NCBI GenBank assembly: GCA_021820065.1
Contig: JAKAEE010000001.1
Coordinates: 62,001 to 126,000, forward strand
Direction: 5' to 3'
Length of the DNA: 64,000 nt
Source: Bacteroidota bacterium
Lineage (GTDB): Bacteria > Bacteroidota > Ignavibacteria > Ignavibacteriales > Melioribacteraceae
Part shown: positions 18,936-28,009 of the stretch, piece after piece
Layout: every line of letters starts with the position of its first letter
Numbering within the stretch: position 1 is the first letter of the stretch
Position numbers and translations under genes: made by a program
Notes under the pieces: generated by a model
The model's input: the letters and a program-made list of their open reading frames with translations, nothing else
What the model was told of the DNA's origin: nothing
The model's database searches: none

Positions 18936-20098
18936 AAAAGCTGATAATATTTTTGTTAATCATAACCTTGCCGGGTTGTTCCGCTGCTGAAGAAAATTAT
19001 ATCGGTAAAGTTTGGCAAAGCGAAAAGAAGGTGTGGATTGACCCGGAATTCGGGCATGAAATTACTCAATGGACATCCGATAAGTATAACAACTGGCATT
19101 TGTACTTTAATGTGGAATCTTTTATAGATGAGAACAATGCGATTATTTATTCCGACAGAACGGGCAGTGTTAATTTATTCAAGCTGAATCTTCTAACGGG
19201 CACACTAACACAACTGACTAATCATTCGACAGATGTCAGCGGAGCTGCGTGGCATTATCCTAAACTTAAAAAAATCTGGTACGAGATTAATAATAGTATC
19301 CGCGTTCTAAATTATGAGACTTTAGAAGACAATTTAGTTCTGCAAGACTCTACCGCGGATCTAAAATCATTTACAATTACGTGCGATGGAAAATATCTAA
19401 TTTATTCCGTTAACAAGAATCCAGGGTTTAGCGCTAATAATAGTACCGGTCCTTTTGCCATAATGAGGATGAATTTACAGACCAAAGAGATTAAACAAAT
19501 TTCTCCCGATTACGGATTCAGCATAAATCATCTTCAAGCTTCGCCAACAGATTCAACTATGATAATTTATTCATGGCAGCATCAGTATAGAGAAGGTGGT
19601 CCCGGTATAGTTGGAAATACTCCGATTCGCTTTTGGTGGATAAAAGTTGATGGTTCAGACGGCGGACCGATTGGACCGCAAGAGTTTGGAATCCACCGGA
19701 CTCATGAGTTTTGGTTTTATGATGGTTCACGTATCGGTTATTCGGCACGATACATTTTTGGATCAAACACAGGCAAACAATTTTTAGGTTCTTGCAAACC
19801 AGATGGGAGTGATAATTATATGTTTGAAGTTCCTGTAGGACCGGCTCATTCACAAGTATTTAAAGATAATAAGCATTGGGTTGCCGATCAAAACAATGGT
19901 ATGATTTTGACTATGTGGACTTTTGACAGAGATAAAGTTTTAAGAGAAGAAAAATTATTCAGACATAACTCTTCGTGGGGCGAGCAGCCGACCCATCCTC
20001 ATCCGCATTTTAGTCCCGATGGGAAATATGTTTTGTTCAGCACCGATAGAACCAGTAAACCGCAAGTGTATACCGTAAAAGTTAATATTGAGAAATAA
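18932..20098 (+). CDS. ogl: Oligogalacturonate lyase, PL22
   Basis: PL22 enzymes split small unsaturated galacturonides to 4-deoxy-L-threo-5-hexosulose uronate (EC 4.2.2.6). The 388-residue protein is a seven-bladed propeller with the family segments TDVSGAAWHYPKLKKIWYE, IHRTHEFWFYDGSRIGY and QPTHPHPHFSPDGKYVLF. The histidines in HRTHE and THPHPH are candidate metal and catalytic ligands. It has a lipoprotein-like signal (LLIITLPGCSA), so it is probably anchored in the periplasm; the best known PL22 enzymes are cytoplasmic. The start overlaps the DUF1961 stop by four bases. It should act with the GH28 and GH105 enzymes of the same locus. Confidence 0.88.
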   Translation: MKKLIIFLLIITLPGCSAAEENYIGKVWQSEKKVWIDPEFGHEITQWTSDKYNNWHLYFNVESFIDENNAIIYSDRTGSVNLFKLNLLTGTLTQLTNHSTDVSGAAWHYPKLKKIWYEINNSIRVLNYETLEDNLVLQDSTADLKSFTITCDGKYLIYSVNKNPGFSANNSTGPFAIMRMNLQTKEIKQISPDYGFSINHLQASPTDSTMIIYSWQHQYREGGPGIVGNTPIRFWWIKVDGSDGGPIGPQEFGIHRTHEFWFYDGSRIGYSARYIFGSNTGKQFLGSCKPDGSDNYMFEVPVGPAHSQVFKDNKHWVADQNNGMILTMWTFDRDKVLREEKLFRHNSSWGEQPTHPHPHFSPDGKYVLFSTDRTSKPQVYTVKVNIEK

Positions 20099-20112
20099 TT
20101 CGAGCAGCTAAG

Positions 20113-20667
20113 ATGAAAAAAATAGAGATAACCTTGAAACTTTTGTTTCTACTCTTGTTCCTAAATAGTGTCGCAGTTCCGCAGCATCTGGAAAAAATGA
20201 TTACGCCGGACGAAAAGTTAAATGCTTCGTTTAACAACTTCGATATTACAACTACTAAACTCATCCGGTTTGAAGAAGATGATAAAGGTATTACTCTTGA
20301 TTTTAGACTGCCGCCGGATTGGACTTTTACAACAGGCAGAAACCTTCAAACAAAATTTGGAAGAGTAGATTTTGCGTTTTACAACGGGATGCTTTATTCG
20401 AATTCAAAAAAAATAGAGTTTGTAAGTTTTCGGACAAGAATTTATCCCGATCTATTTACTGATAAAATAAAATCAAATGCCTACGTAATTGGATTTCAAA
20501 AACAAGATCAAGCCGCAATAATTGTAGTTGCAGAAAAAACCGGGCAGGTTAATATCGAGGTAGATAAATCTGTTCTTGGCAGAAAATTAGTATTTAACTT
20601 TTATCTAAACAAAAATGAATGCAGGCTGATAAGAATAATGAAAAAATATCCTCCGTATTTACCATAA
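20113..20667 (+). CDS. Secreted protein of unknown function in the pectin locus
   Basis: The 184-residue protein has a signal peptide (LKLLFLLLFLNSVAVPQ) and a small mature domain of about 160 residues with alternating hydrophobic strands (KGITLDFRLPPDW, KIEFVSFRTRIYP, QAAIIVVAEKTGQVNIEV). No family is recognised. The pattern fits a single beta-sandwich, perhaps a carbohydrate-binding module. It lies 14 bp after the oligogalacturonate lyase and 14 bp before the GH2 enzyme, so it belongs to the operon. Confidence 0.7.
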   Translation: MKKIEITLKLLFLLLFLNSVAVPQHLEKMITPDEKLNASFNNFDITTTKLIRFEEDDKGITLDFRLPPDWTFTTGRNLQTKFGRVDFAFYNGMLYSNSKKIEFVSFRTRIYPDLFTDKIKSNAYVIGFQKQDQAAIIVVAEKTGQVNIEVDKSVLGRKLVFNFYLNKNECRLIRIMKKYPPYLP

Positions 20668-20681
20668 TTAAAAGAGAAACT

Positions 20682-22724
20682 ATGAAAAAGTTATTGATAA
20701 TCATCGCTTGTTTAATACAATTAAAAATATCGGCTCAAGTCCGAGAGGTTGATAATTTTAACTCCGGCTGGAAATTTAAGAAGGGTGATTTAAGTAAGGG
20801 ATACGATGTTAATTTGATTGAGTCGGATTTTCTCCCCGTTAATTTACCTCACACGTATAACGTTAACGATTCATTCGATAATCGAACCGGCGATGATTCG
20901 TTAGATATAACTTATTATTACTACAGGGGTCCGGCATGGTACCGGAAAATTTTTGATATAGAAGAAAAAGATAAAGGTAAAAGAATTTTTATTTCATTTG
21001 AAGCCGCCAATGCCGTTGCAGAAGTTTGGGTCAATGAAAATTATGTTGGCAAACATATCGGCGGTTATTCCGGCTTTCAATTTGATATTACAAAATTTGT
21101 AAACTTCGGCAGCAAAAATCTAATTGCCGTTCGTGTTGACAATTCTTATAACTATGATATTCCTCCTCACAGAGCCGATTACACAATGTACGGCGGCATT
21201 TACAGGGATGTTTATTTAATAAAAGTAAACCCGCTTCACCTCGATCATTCACTCGTTTCCGTTGTTAATCCTTCCGAAAGCTCTGCCTGCATAAAAATAT
21301 CTATACCTGTTGTAAATAATTATAGCTCAAATAAAAACTATGATTTGTTCGTTGAAATTTTTGATCCGTCAAACAAAAAAGTTCTTGAATACAAAAACTC
21401 GTTCGGCATCAAAGAGAGTAGAGCGGATCCCCTCAATTTAGAGATTGGGAAAATTGCTAATCCGCTTTTATGGTCGCCGGATTCTCCCAATTTGTACCGC
21501 GCTCAAATTTGTTTAATCAATGATGGAAAAACTGTTGATGTCATCAATGAAAAATTTGGAATACGGTGGTACCGGTTTGATCCCAACGAAGGATTTTTTA
21601 TTAACGGTAAATACTTAAAGCTGCACGGTGTGAACAGGCATCAGGATCGCGAGGGCTTCGGCAATGCGTTATCCAACAAACAACATCTTGAAGATATGGT
21701 AATGATCAAAAACGTGGGAGCGAATTTTGTAAGATTGGCTCATTACCAGCAAGACCCCGCTGTGTTAAACGCTTGCGACAGTCTTGGATTATTTGTTTGG
21801 GAAGAAATACCTGTAGTCACTTCGGTAGGTAAGGAAAAATTTAAAGACAATGCGTTAAGTATGTTGAAGAAAATGATAACCCAGCATTACAACCATCCGA
21901 GTATAATTATCTGGGGGTTGATGAACGAGACGGTAAGAGATCAGCCCGACGATGAACTTTATATAAATGTAGATTTGTGCAAATCTTTAAGCAGCGAAGC
22001 AAAGAAATTGGATCCGTACCGTCTTACCGCGCAAGCTCAGATGGAAGTGCGGGGCGAAGATATTTTGAAGTACACAGACATCCGAGGATGGAATAGATAC
22101 TTAGGATGGTACAGCGGAAAATTTTCCGATTTCGGAAAATTTATGGATGAACAACATAAGTTAGCTCCCGATCAACCTTTTATCATAAGCGAATACGGTG
22201 CAGACAGTAAACGCGGTTATCATATTGAAAATCCTACTTACCCGGACTTTAGCGAAGAGTGGCAGCTAGAGTTTCACCGCTCGTATTGGAAACAAATTAT
22301 GGAGAGAAAATGGATTGCCGGTTCGCTGGTTTGGATAATGTTCGATTTTGCTTCGGATGAAAAAGCAGGCAATATTCTGCATATAAACCAAAAGGGATTA
22401 GCAGATTTCAACCGCAAACCGAAAGACCTATTTTATTTTTATCAAAGCCAATGGTCGAAAAAACCGATGATTTATATTGTATCGCATACATGGACTGAAA
22501 GAGAAGGCAAGAGAAATGAAAAAAAGACTTTGGAAATTTTCTCGAACTGCGATACTGTTGAAGTTTCTTTGAATGGTAAAAGTTTGGAAAGAAAATATAG
22601 TTCCCCTTTTACATGGAAGGTAGAATATGCTGAAGGTAAAAATATTATTGAAGCAGTCGGCAAGAAAGGTTCGGCTGTCGTGAGCGATTCACTGATGCTC
22701 AATTATAGAATCAAGGCTGAATAG
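20682..22724 (+). CDS. Secreted GH2 glycosidase, beta-galactosidase-like
   Basis: I take the ATG at 20682, which gives a signal peptide (MKKLLIIIACLIQLKISAQ) and 680 residues; an upstream in-frame start overlaps the previous gene. The order is GH2 sugar-binding jelly roll, immunoglobulin-like domain, TIM barrel (LHGVNRHQDREGFG, FVRLAHYQQDP) and a C-terminal DUF4982-like domain. The acid/base glutamate is in GLMNETVRD and the nucleophile is in ISEYGADSKRGYH. Unlike the enzyme at 11068 it has no Asn-x-Lys carboxylate motif near the C-terminus and is exported. A neutral sugar substrate such as a beta-galactoside in pectin side chains is therefore more likely. Exact specificity is open. Confidence 0.85.
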   Translation: MKKLLIIIACLIQLKISAQVREVDNFNSGWKFKKGDLSKGYDVNLIESDFLPVNLPHTYNVNDSFDNRTGDDSLDITYYYYRGPAWYRKIFDIEEKDKGKRIFISFEAANAVAEVWVNENYVGKHIGGYSGFQFDITKFVNFGSKNLIAVRVDNSYNYDIPPHRADYTMYGGIYRDVYLIKVNPLHLDHSLVSVVNPSESSACIKISIPVVNNYSSNKNYDLFVEIFDPSNKKVLEYKNSFGIKESRADPLNLEIGKIANPLLWSPDSPNLYRAQICLINDGKTVDVINEKFGIRWYRFDPNEGFFINGKYLKLHGVNRHQDREGFGNALSNKQHLEDMVMIKNVGANFVRLAHYQQDPAVLNACDSLGLFVWEEIPVVTSVGKEKFKDNALSMLKKMITQHYNHPSIIIWGLMNETVRDQPDDELYINVDLCKSLSSEAKKLDPYRLTAQAQMEVRGEDILKYTDIRGWNRYLGWYSGKFSDFGKFMDEQHKLAPDQPFIISEYGADSKRGYHIENPTYPDFSEEWQLEFHRSYWKQIMERKWIAGSLVWIMFDFASDEKAGNILHINQKGLADFNRKPKDLFYFYQSQWSKKPMIYIVSHTWTEREGKRNEKKTLEIFSNCDTVEVSLNGKSLERKYSSPFTWKVEYAEGKNIIEAVGKKGSAVVSDSLMLNYRIKAE

Positions 22725-22737
22725 TATAAAAGATCTT

Positions 22738-22809
22738 GTAAATAATGTCCCGCCCAAAAACATTGACAGCATTTCAATTCTGCCGTTGTTCTTAGGTAAA
22801 AAACTAATT
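22738..22809 (+). pseudogene. Short remnant of an arylsulfatase C-terminal part
   Basis: In the gap between the GH2 and sulfatase genes one frame reads VNNVPPKNIDSISILPLFLG followed by KK. It closely resembles the conserved arylsulfatase stretch of the form PKNIDGISFLPTLLGK. There is no start codon or rest of the gene, and the frame continues only to a TAA shortly after. It looks like the remains of a second sulfatase that once stood here. Confidence 0.5.
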
Positions 22810-22822
22810 CGTGGAGATGGAT

Positions 22823-24382
22823 ATGTCGAAGATAACTCGAAGGGAGTTCAATAAAAGAATCACCGCAGGTTTGTTTGGAGCCGCAGCAGTTGGCTCCGGC
22901 ATTCTTTCGCTTGATAGCTTTGCAAAGGAATCCTCCCGAAACAAAAGACCAAATTTTGTTTTTGTTTGTTCCGATCAACACAGCGCAAAATACAACAGCT
23001 TTGCGGGGCATCCTTTTGTTAAAACTCCCAGCTTAGATCGGATAGCAAAGAACGGTGTTGCGTTTACTTCGGCGTATTGCGGAAGTCCGCTTTGTGTCCC
23101 GGGGCGTTCATGCATGATAACCGGAATGTATGCATCCGATGTCAATTCATTTTGCAACTCAACTGTTTATGACGGCTCTTACCCGACATGGGGGAAAAGA
23201 CTTAGAGATTCAGGTTATTATTGCAGGGCAACCGGAAAACAGGATTTAAATCCCGCGTTCGATCTTGGATTCGATGAAGTAGATGTAAGTCACGGACATG
23301 CGGCCAACCCCGATATCACTTCACTTTTCAGAAGACCGGTGGGTTATAGAATGAAGGAGCGTGAAGAAATTGATGGAACAGTCCGGGAGAAAAGGCATAA
23401 TGATCAAACGACTGCCCATCGTGTAATTAACTTTATACGGAATGAAACAAAGAAGACAGATAAACCCTGGGCTCTATTTGTTGGATTACTTGAACCTCAT
23501 CCAGCATGGAGCGGCTTAAAAGAATATTTCGATTATTACCTGCACAAAGTAGAGCCGCCTGCAATTTCAATTGATGAATTGGATCAGCTTCCGCTTTCTT
23601 ACCAGGTGATGAGAAATTTTAAAAGAATATCTACACCGATTCCGGAAGAAAAAATAAAACGGGCTATGGCTGCATATCTTAGTATGGTTTCGGAGTTGGA
23701 TGAATACATTCAAGAAATTTATAAATCTTTAGAAGAAACGAATCAACTTGATAATACTTATTTCATTTACACTTCCGATCATGGCGAAAGTTTTGGTGCA
23801 CACGGAATGTGGCTGAAAGGTAATTTGTATGAGGAAGCTGCAAACATTCCATTGGTGATTTCGGGACCGGGATTACCTAAAGGAAGAGTAATTAATCTGC
23901 CGGTAAGTCATGTTGATCTTGTTGCTACTATTATTGAACTGGCAGGCATAAAAATTCCTGAAGAACTGAGAGGGACATCGTTATTACCGTTGGTAAATGG
24001 CAAAACGGGAGCCGGTCCGCAATTCGTTTATTCCGAATCTCATTGCGAAGGAAATTCCACCGGTTCTTTTATGATTAGAAAAGGTGATTGGAAGTTGATT
24101 CACTTTTCATATTACGGAGATTACCTTTTCAATCTCAAAGAAGATCCCGATGAGAAGCGTAACCGGATTGACAACTCTTCAGCAAAAGACGCGGCGAAAG
24201 AACTGCGGGACATACTTTACAAGCAAGTGAACCCCGAAGAGATCACACAGAGAGCATTCGTTTTGCAGGATAAAATCTTGAAAAGTTTTGCCAATAAGAT
24301 GAATGAGGAAGAACTCTTCGAAAAGTTTAGATCAAGATTAGGCGACGGTCAAGCACGCATTTTAACAAATAAATTGTTTTAG
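22823..24382 (+). CDS. Tat-exported sulfatase (formylglycine type)
   Basis: The ATG at 22823 is preceded by GGAG and gives 519 residues with a twin-arginine signal (ITRREFNKR then a hydrophobic run). The active-site motif is C91-V-P-G-R95 within SPLCVPGRSCMITG, so the cysteine would be converted to formylglycine. Metal and substrate residues are seen in CSDQHS (Asp51-Gln52) and in TSDHGESFGAHGMWLKG. The enzyme should remove sulfate esters from a glycan in the periplasm. It needs a maturation enzyme (anSME or FGE), which is not in this window. The presence of a sulfatase beside pectin enzymes suggests a sulfated uronan or a mixed substrate. Confidence 0.92.
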   Translation: MSKITRREFNKRITAGLFGAAAVGSGILSLDSFAKESSRNKRPNFVFVCSDQHSAKYNSFAGHPFVKTPSLDRIAKNGVAFTSAYCGSPLCVPGRSCMITGMYASDVNSFCNSTVYDGSYPTWGKRLRDSGYYCRATGKQDLNPAFDLGFDEVDVSHGHAANPDITSLFRRPVGYRMKEREEIDGTVREKRHNDQTTAHRVINFIRNETKKTDKPWALFVGLLEPHPAWSGLKEYFDYYLHKVEPPAISIDELDQLPLSYQVMRNFKRISTPIPEEKIKRAMAAYLSMVSELDEYIQEIYKSLEETNQLDNTYFIYTSDHGESFGAHGMWLKGNLYEEAANIPLVISGPGLPKGRVINLPVSHVDLVATIIELAGIKIPEELRGTSLLPLVNGKTGAGPQFVYSESHCEGNSTGSFMIRKGDWKLIHFSYYGDYLFNLKEDPDEKRNRIDNSSAKDAAKELRDILYKQVNPEEITQRAFVLQDKILKSFANKMNEEELFEKFRSRLGDGQARILTNKLF

Positions 24383-24450
24383 ATTTTTCACGTGTGTCTT
24401 GGAAATCCGTTCGACTTAATAAAAATTTTTATATAAAGGATGGTGTAAAA

Positions 24451-26145
24451 ATGCAAAAAAAGAAAATCACTTTTATAACCGGAACGTTGACTCTATCTAT
24501 TATGTTTTTATTAACTGCATTTTGCGTCTATAAAGATTCACCGGAAACGGGACATGAAAATGGATGGTCTTCGGTGCCGAAAATACTGGCGAGAATCAAA
24601 GCTCCAGCATTTCCTGATAAGGAATTTAATGTAAAGGATTTTGGTGCTGCTGCCGATGATGAGACAGACAGCCGTCATGCAATACAAAAAGCGGTTGATG
24701 TATGTAATGCAGAAGGAGGCGGCAGGGTAATTATTCCGCCGGGAAATTATAAAGTTAACGGACCTATTCATTTAAAGAGCAATGTAAACCTTCATCTTCA
24801 AAAGGGTGCTTATCTAAAGTTTAGTGTTAATCCGGATGATTATTTGCCAACCGTACTCGTTCGCTGGGAAGGAACAAGATGTTATAATTACTCGCCTTTA
24901 GTCTATGCTTATCGGCAAGAAAACATTGCAATAACGGGTGAAGGAACTCTTGACGGGCAGGTGAAAGAATTTTGGCAGCTATGGAAATTAATTCATGACC
25001 GCGATAAAATAATTTTACGGAATATGGGAAAGCAATTAGTGCATGTTGAACAACGGCAATTTGGTAAAGGGCATTTCCTAAGACCAACATTTATAGAGCC
25101 GTATGAATGCAAAAATGTTTTTATCGAAGGCATTACCGTTAAAAACAGTCCCTTCTGGACTATTCACCCCGTCTTATGTGAAAATGTAATTGTTAGAAAA
25201 GTTACTGTTGAAAAAGGAATGTCAAACGACGACGGCTGCGATCCAGAATCATCCAAAGATGTACTAATAGAAGACTGCTCATTTTTTACAAACGATGATA
25301 ACATAGCAATTAAAGCCGGAAGGGATAACGATGCATGGCTTGAAAATGGAGGCAAACCAAGCGAGAATATCATCATTAGAAATAACAAATTTATTGAAAG
25401 TGAAGCCGGTGCAATTACAATTGGCAGCGAGATGTCCGGCAGCGTTAGAAATGTGTTTGCCGAGAATAATCATGTTCATAAAGCCGGGCAGGCTTTTTAC
25501 ATTAAGTCAAATACTGATCGGGGCGGCGCCGTTGAAAATGTTTATGTAAGAAATATTTCTATTGATTCATGTACAAACCAAGCCGCACTTATTCAGTTAG
25601 ATTATAAAGGAGCCGCAGCAGGAAAACATCCGTCTGAATTCAATAACTTTTATTTTGAAGACGTCAAATGTAATTTTGCAAAAATAGGGACGAGAATTTT
25701 CGGCTTACCTTCAAAAACAATTAGCGATATTACTTTCAAAAACTTTGAAATAGAAAATGCGGAAAAAAGCACTGAAGTTTATTACACACAGAATCTTGTG
25801 TTCAACAATTTTGTAGTTAAGAAGATCACTGCCGTGCAGAAAGAATACCTTGGCTCCAATCAGAGCAGTGAAGAAAAAGAAGGAAGATTACACTGGAAAG
25901 ATCTGCCTGCTGCGGTACAGAAAACGTTGTTGAGTATAATTAATTCTGTCATTGATACTAAAAAATCAGTGTCCGAAAAAGCACGCCAGGATGTAAAAGA
26001 TGCTTTTGCCGCCGATCCAATGGTTACCGAAATTGAAAAGTTAATTATTAAAGGCAAAGTAATTTACAGAATAGAGAAAGACTTTGGAGACAATGACATA
26101 AAAGTGCAGATTGCTGAAGATGGAGAACTATTGATGAAAAATTAA
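24451..26145 (+). CDS. GH28 polygalacturonase-like enzyme with PepSY-like C-terminal domain
   Basis: The ATG at 24451 has AAAGGATGGTG upstream and gives 564 residues with an N-terminal hydrophobic anchor (about 6-26). The GH28 beta-helix carries NDDGCDP (259-265) and NDD (281-283), the usual catalytic aspartates, and IKSNTDRGG for the lysine. The GHGG motif before IGSEMSG is replaced: residues 317-323 read SEAGAIT, so the conserved histidine is missing (A319). After the helix, about residues 478-564 read like a PepSY-type domain (KDLPAAVQKTLL, VTEIEKLIIKGKVIYRIE, VQIAEDGELL). The substrate may be a galacturonan or a related uronan. It ends the polyuronide locus. Confidence 0.85.
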   Translation: MQKKKITFITGTLTLSIMFLLTAFCVYKDSPETGHENGWSSVPKILARIKAPAFPDKEFNVKDFGAAADDETDSRHAIQKAVDVCNAEGGGRVIIPPGNYKVNGPIHLKSNVNLHLQKGAYLKFSVNPDDYLPTVLVRWEGTRCYNYSPLVYAYRQENIAITGEGTLDGQVKEFWQLWKLIHDRDKIILRNMGKQLVHVEQRQFGKGHFLRPTFIEPYECKNVFIEGITVKNSPFWTIHPVLCENVIVRKVTVEKGMSNDDGCDPESSKDVLIEDCSFFTNDDNIAIKAGRDNDAWLENGGKPSENIIIRNNKFIESEAGAITIGSEMSGSVRNVFAENNHVHKAGQAFYIKSNTDRGGAVENVYVRNISIDSCTNQAALIQLDYKGAAAGKHPSEFNNFYFEDVKCNFAKIGTRIFGLPSKTISDITFKNFEIENAEKSTEVYYTQNLVFNNFVVKKITAVQKEYLGSNQSSEEKEGRLHWKDLPAAVQKTLLSIINSVIDTKKSVSEKARQDVKDAFAADPMVTEIEKLIIKGKVIYRIEKDFGDNDIKVQIAEDGELLMKN

Positions 26146-26187
26146 AGTATTGTTATAATGCTGACAAGCATTTGCCAATATTAGTCT

Positions 26188-26238
26188 GGGAGGCGGAGTG
26201 ATAATCAAAAATCTTAAATCGTCAATCCCCGCCTACCC
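26188..26238 (+). terminator. Imperfect GC-rich hairpin after the GH28 gene
   Basis: GGGAGGCGG at 26188-26196 can pair with CCGCCTACCC at 26229-26238 with one bulge. No T run follows. It may end the polyuronide transcript or stabilise its 3' end. Nothing else is seen in the 166-bp gap. Confidence 0.3.
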
Positions 26239-26311
26239 AAATACGAAGTACGGCAGACAGGCTTGCTCTGAGATCAAAGTGATTTAAGAAGAACAGTAAC
26301 AAGGTGCATAG

Positions 26312-27583
26312 ATGCCCAAAAAGAAATTAACAAAAGACAAAGCTAAGTCTCGGACTGTCACCTCAAAAAAATTTAAGAATAAGCCGGAACTCATTGCGGA
26401 ACTTAAGGAAACAAAGCGGCTAATGAAGCATCTGCAATCTGAACTAAACAAGAAGAAGAATGTCAATGGATTAGTAGAAACATTCCGGTACGAGCGGAAT
26501 CTTCTCCGCACATTGATTGATAATTTACCGGACTTGATTTATTTCAAAGATGCGAAGGGACGGTATGTTCTTAATAACCGCGCTCATTTACAATCGATCG
26601 GCGCAAAACATCAGGAAGATGTTTTGGGGAAGTCTACTTTTGATTACAACCCGCCTGAATTGGCTAAGAAATATTATGAAGATGAAATGCAAATAATCCA
26701 TACCGGCGAGCCGCTGATTGGGAAAGAGGAAATTGCTTTGCATCGCGATACAGAAAAAAATTATTGGCATCTTACAAGCAAAATTCCATTGATAGATGCT
26801 CAGGGAAATATCACTGGGATAGTCGGTATCAGTAGAGATATAACCGAACGTAAGAAAGCCGAAGAGAAGATTTATAATTATACCGAAGAACTTAAGCAAT
26901 TGAACGCAACCAAAGACAGATTTTTTTCGATCATTGCTCATGATCTTAAAAACCCGTTTATCACAATCATGGGGTTTTCAGATTTGCTCCTTTCCGACTA
27001 TGCTGAACTTTCAGATGAAGAAAGATTATTCTATTTAATGGAGATGAAAAAAACGGCAGAGCTGTCTCATAGCCTATTGCAGAATCTTTTACAGTGGTCA
27101 CGATCGCAGACTGGCAGAATTGAATACAATCCACAAAGATTAGAGCTGATGAACTTAGTAAATAAAAATTTTCTTCTTCTAAAGAATACGGCGGAAAGAA
27201 AACAAATCCAACTTCAGAATAAAATCCCAACGGCAATAACAGTTACTGCAGATGAAGATATGCTCGATACGGTTTTCCGTAATCTTCTTACAAATGCCGT
27301 TAAATTCAGCAAGAAGTGGGGAATTATTTCTGTAGATGCAACACGAAGGGATGAGTTTTCGGAAGTATGTGTTTCCGATACAGGTGTGGGGATGGATGAA
27401 AAAACAATGGATAAACTTTTTAGGTTGGATGTCACTTGCTCAACACAAGGTACTGCTAATGAAGAAGGAACCGGTTTGGGGTTAATACTTTGCAAAGAGT
27501 TTATCGAGAAAAACCAAGGCAAGATTTGGGTAGAAAGTGAAGTTGGTAAAGGAAGTAAGTTCTTTTTTACGCTGCCTCTTTAG
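26312..27583 (+). CDS. PAS-domain sensor histidine kinase (orphan)
   Basis: The 423-residue protein has no transmembrane helix. It begins with a lysine-rich segment and coiled coil (1-70), then one PAS/PAC domain (about 70-195; LPDLIYFKDAKGRYVLNN and GIVGISRDITERKKAEE). A HisKA dimerisation domain follows, with the phospho-histidine in FFSIIAHDLKNPF, and an HATPase domain with the N box (FRNLLTNAVKFS), G1 box (VSDTGVGM) and G2 box (EGTGLGL). It is therefore a cytoplasmic kinase. No response regulator is adjacent; the gene on its left is GH28 and on its right a decayed transposase. The signal sensed is unknown. Confidence 0.9.
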   Translation: MPKKKLTKDKAKSRTVTSKKFKNKPELIAELKETKRLMKHLQSELNKKKNVNGLVETFRYERNLLRTLIDNLPDLIYFKDAKGRYVLNNRAHLQSIGAKHQEDVLGKSTFDYNPPELAKKYYEDEMQIIHTGEPLIGKEEIALHRDTEKNYWHLTSKIPLIDAQGNITGIVGISRDITERKKAEEKIYNYTEELKQLNATKDRFFSIIAHDLKNPFITIMGFSDLLLSDYAELSDEERLFYLMEMKKTAELSHSLLQNLLQWSRSQTGRIEYNPQRLELMNLVNKNFLLLKNTAERKQIQLQNKIPTAITVTADEDMLDTVFRNLLTNAVKFSKKWGIISVDATRRDEFSEVCVSDTGVGMDEKTMDKLFRLDVTCSTQGTANEEGTGLGLILCKEFIEKNQGKIWVESEVGKGSKFFFTLPL

Positions 27584-27651
27584 AAATAAATGAGTGGTCG
27601 CATGAATGAATGATTTGTACTAATCACCATTTAATCTGACAACTCCCGTTG

Positions 27652-27909
27652 TTAGTTAAGTTTAAGCTGCAAGATCACGCCCAAGCATTTTCTTTTGTGC
27701 AAGATGTTGGTTTGTAAAAATGTTTCCATCGGTGTTTTACCATTACAGTGTTTGCCGCTGTGTGGTCATCCATCATTGTAACTCTTCATCCACACGTCAA
27801 TATCATTCTGTTAATCTTCAAGCCTATTATAAATCTTTTTTCTGAAAGCTACTTGATAAAATTCATTCAGTATCGTTTTGTAAAAGCGTTCACAAATACC
27901 ATTTGTTTG
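27652..27909 (-). pseudogene. Degraded IS481-type transposase, C-terminal fragment
   Basis: The minus strand reads QTNGICERFYKTILNEFYQV, then AFRKKIYNRLED, a stop, QNDIDVWMKSYNDG, a stop, and PHSGKHCNGKTPMETF, ending at a TAA at 27652-27654. This is the end of the DDE integrase core of IS481-family transposases (usual form NGICERFHKTILNEFYQVAF and GKTPMET). Two in-frame stops and no N-terminal part show that it is dead. It lies 100 bp left of the duplicated clpB 5' region. The surrounding gap 27584-28145 contains no other gene. Confidence 0.85.
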
Positions 27910-28009
27910 TAGTTGTTTTTCTTGTCCTCGGCATTTTGCGGTTCCTTTTTCTCTTCTTTGCCACATTAAATTTGCCTATTTTTTTGTCCAATTTTTGGGG
28001 TACGGCATA

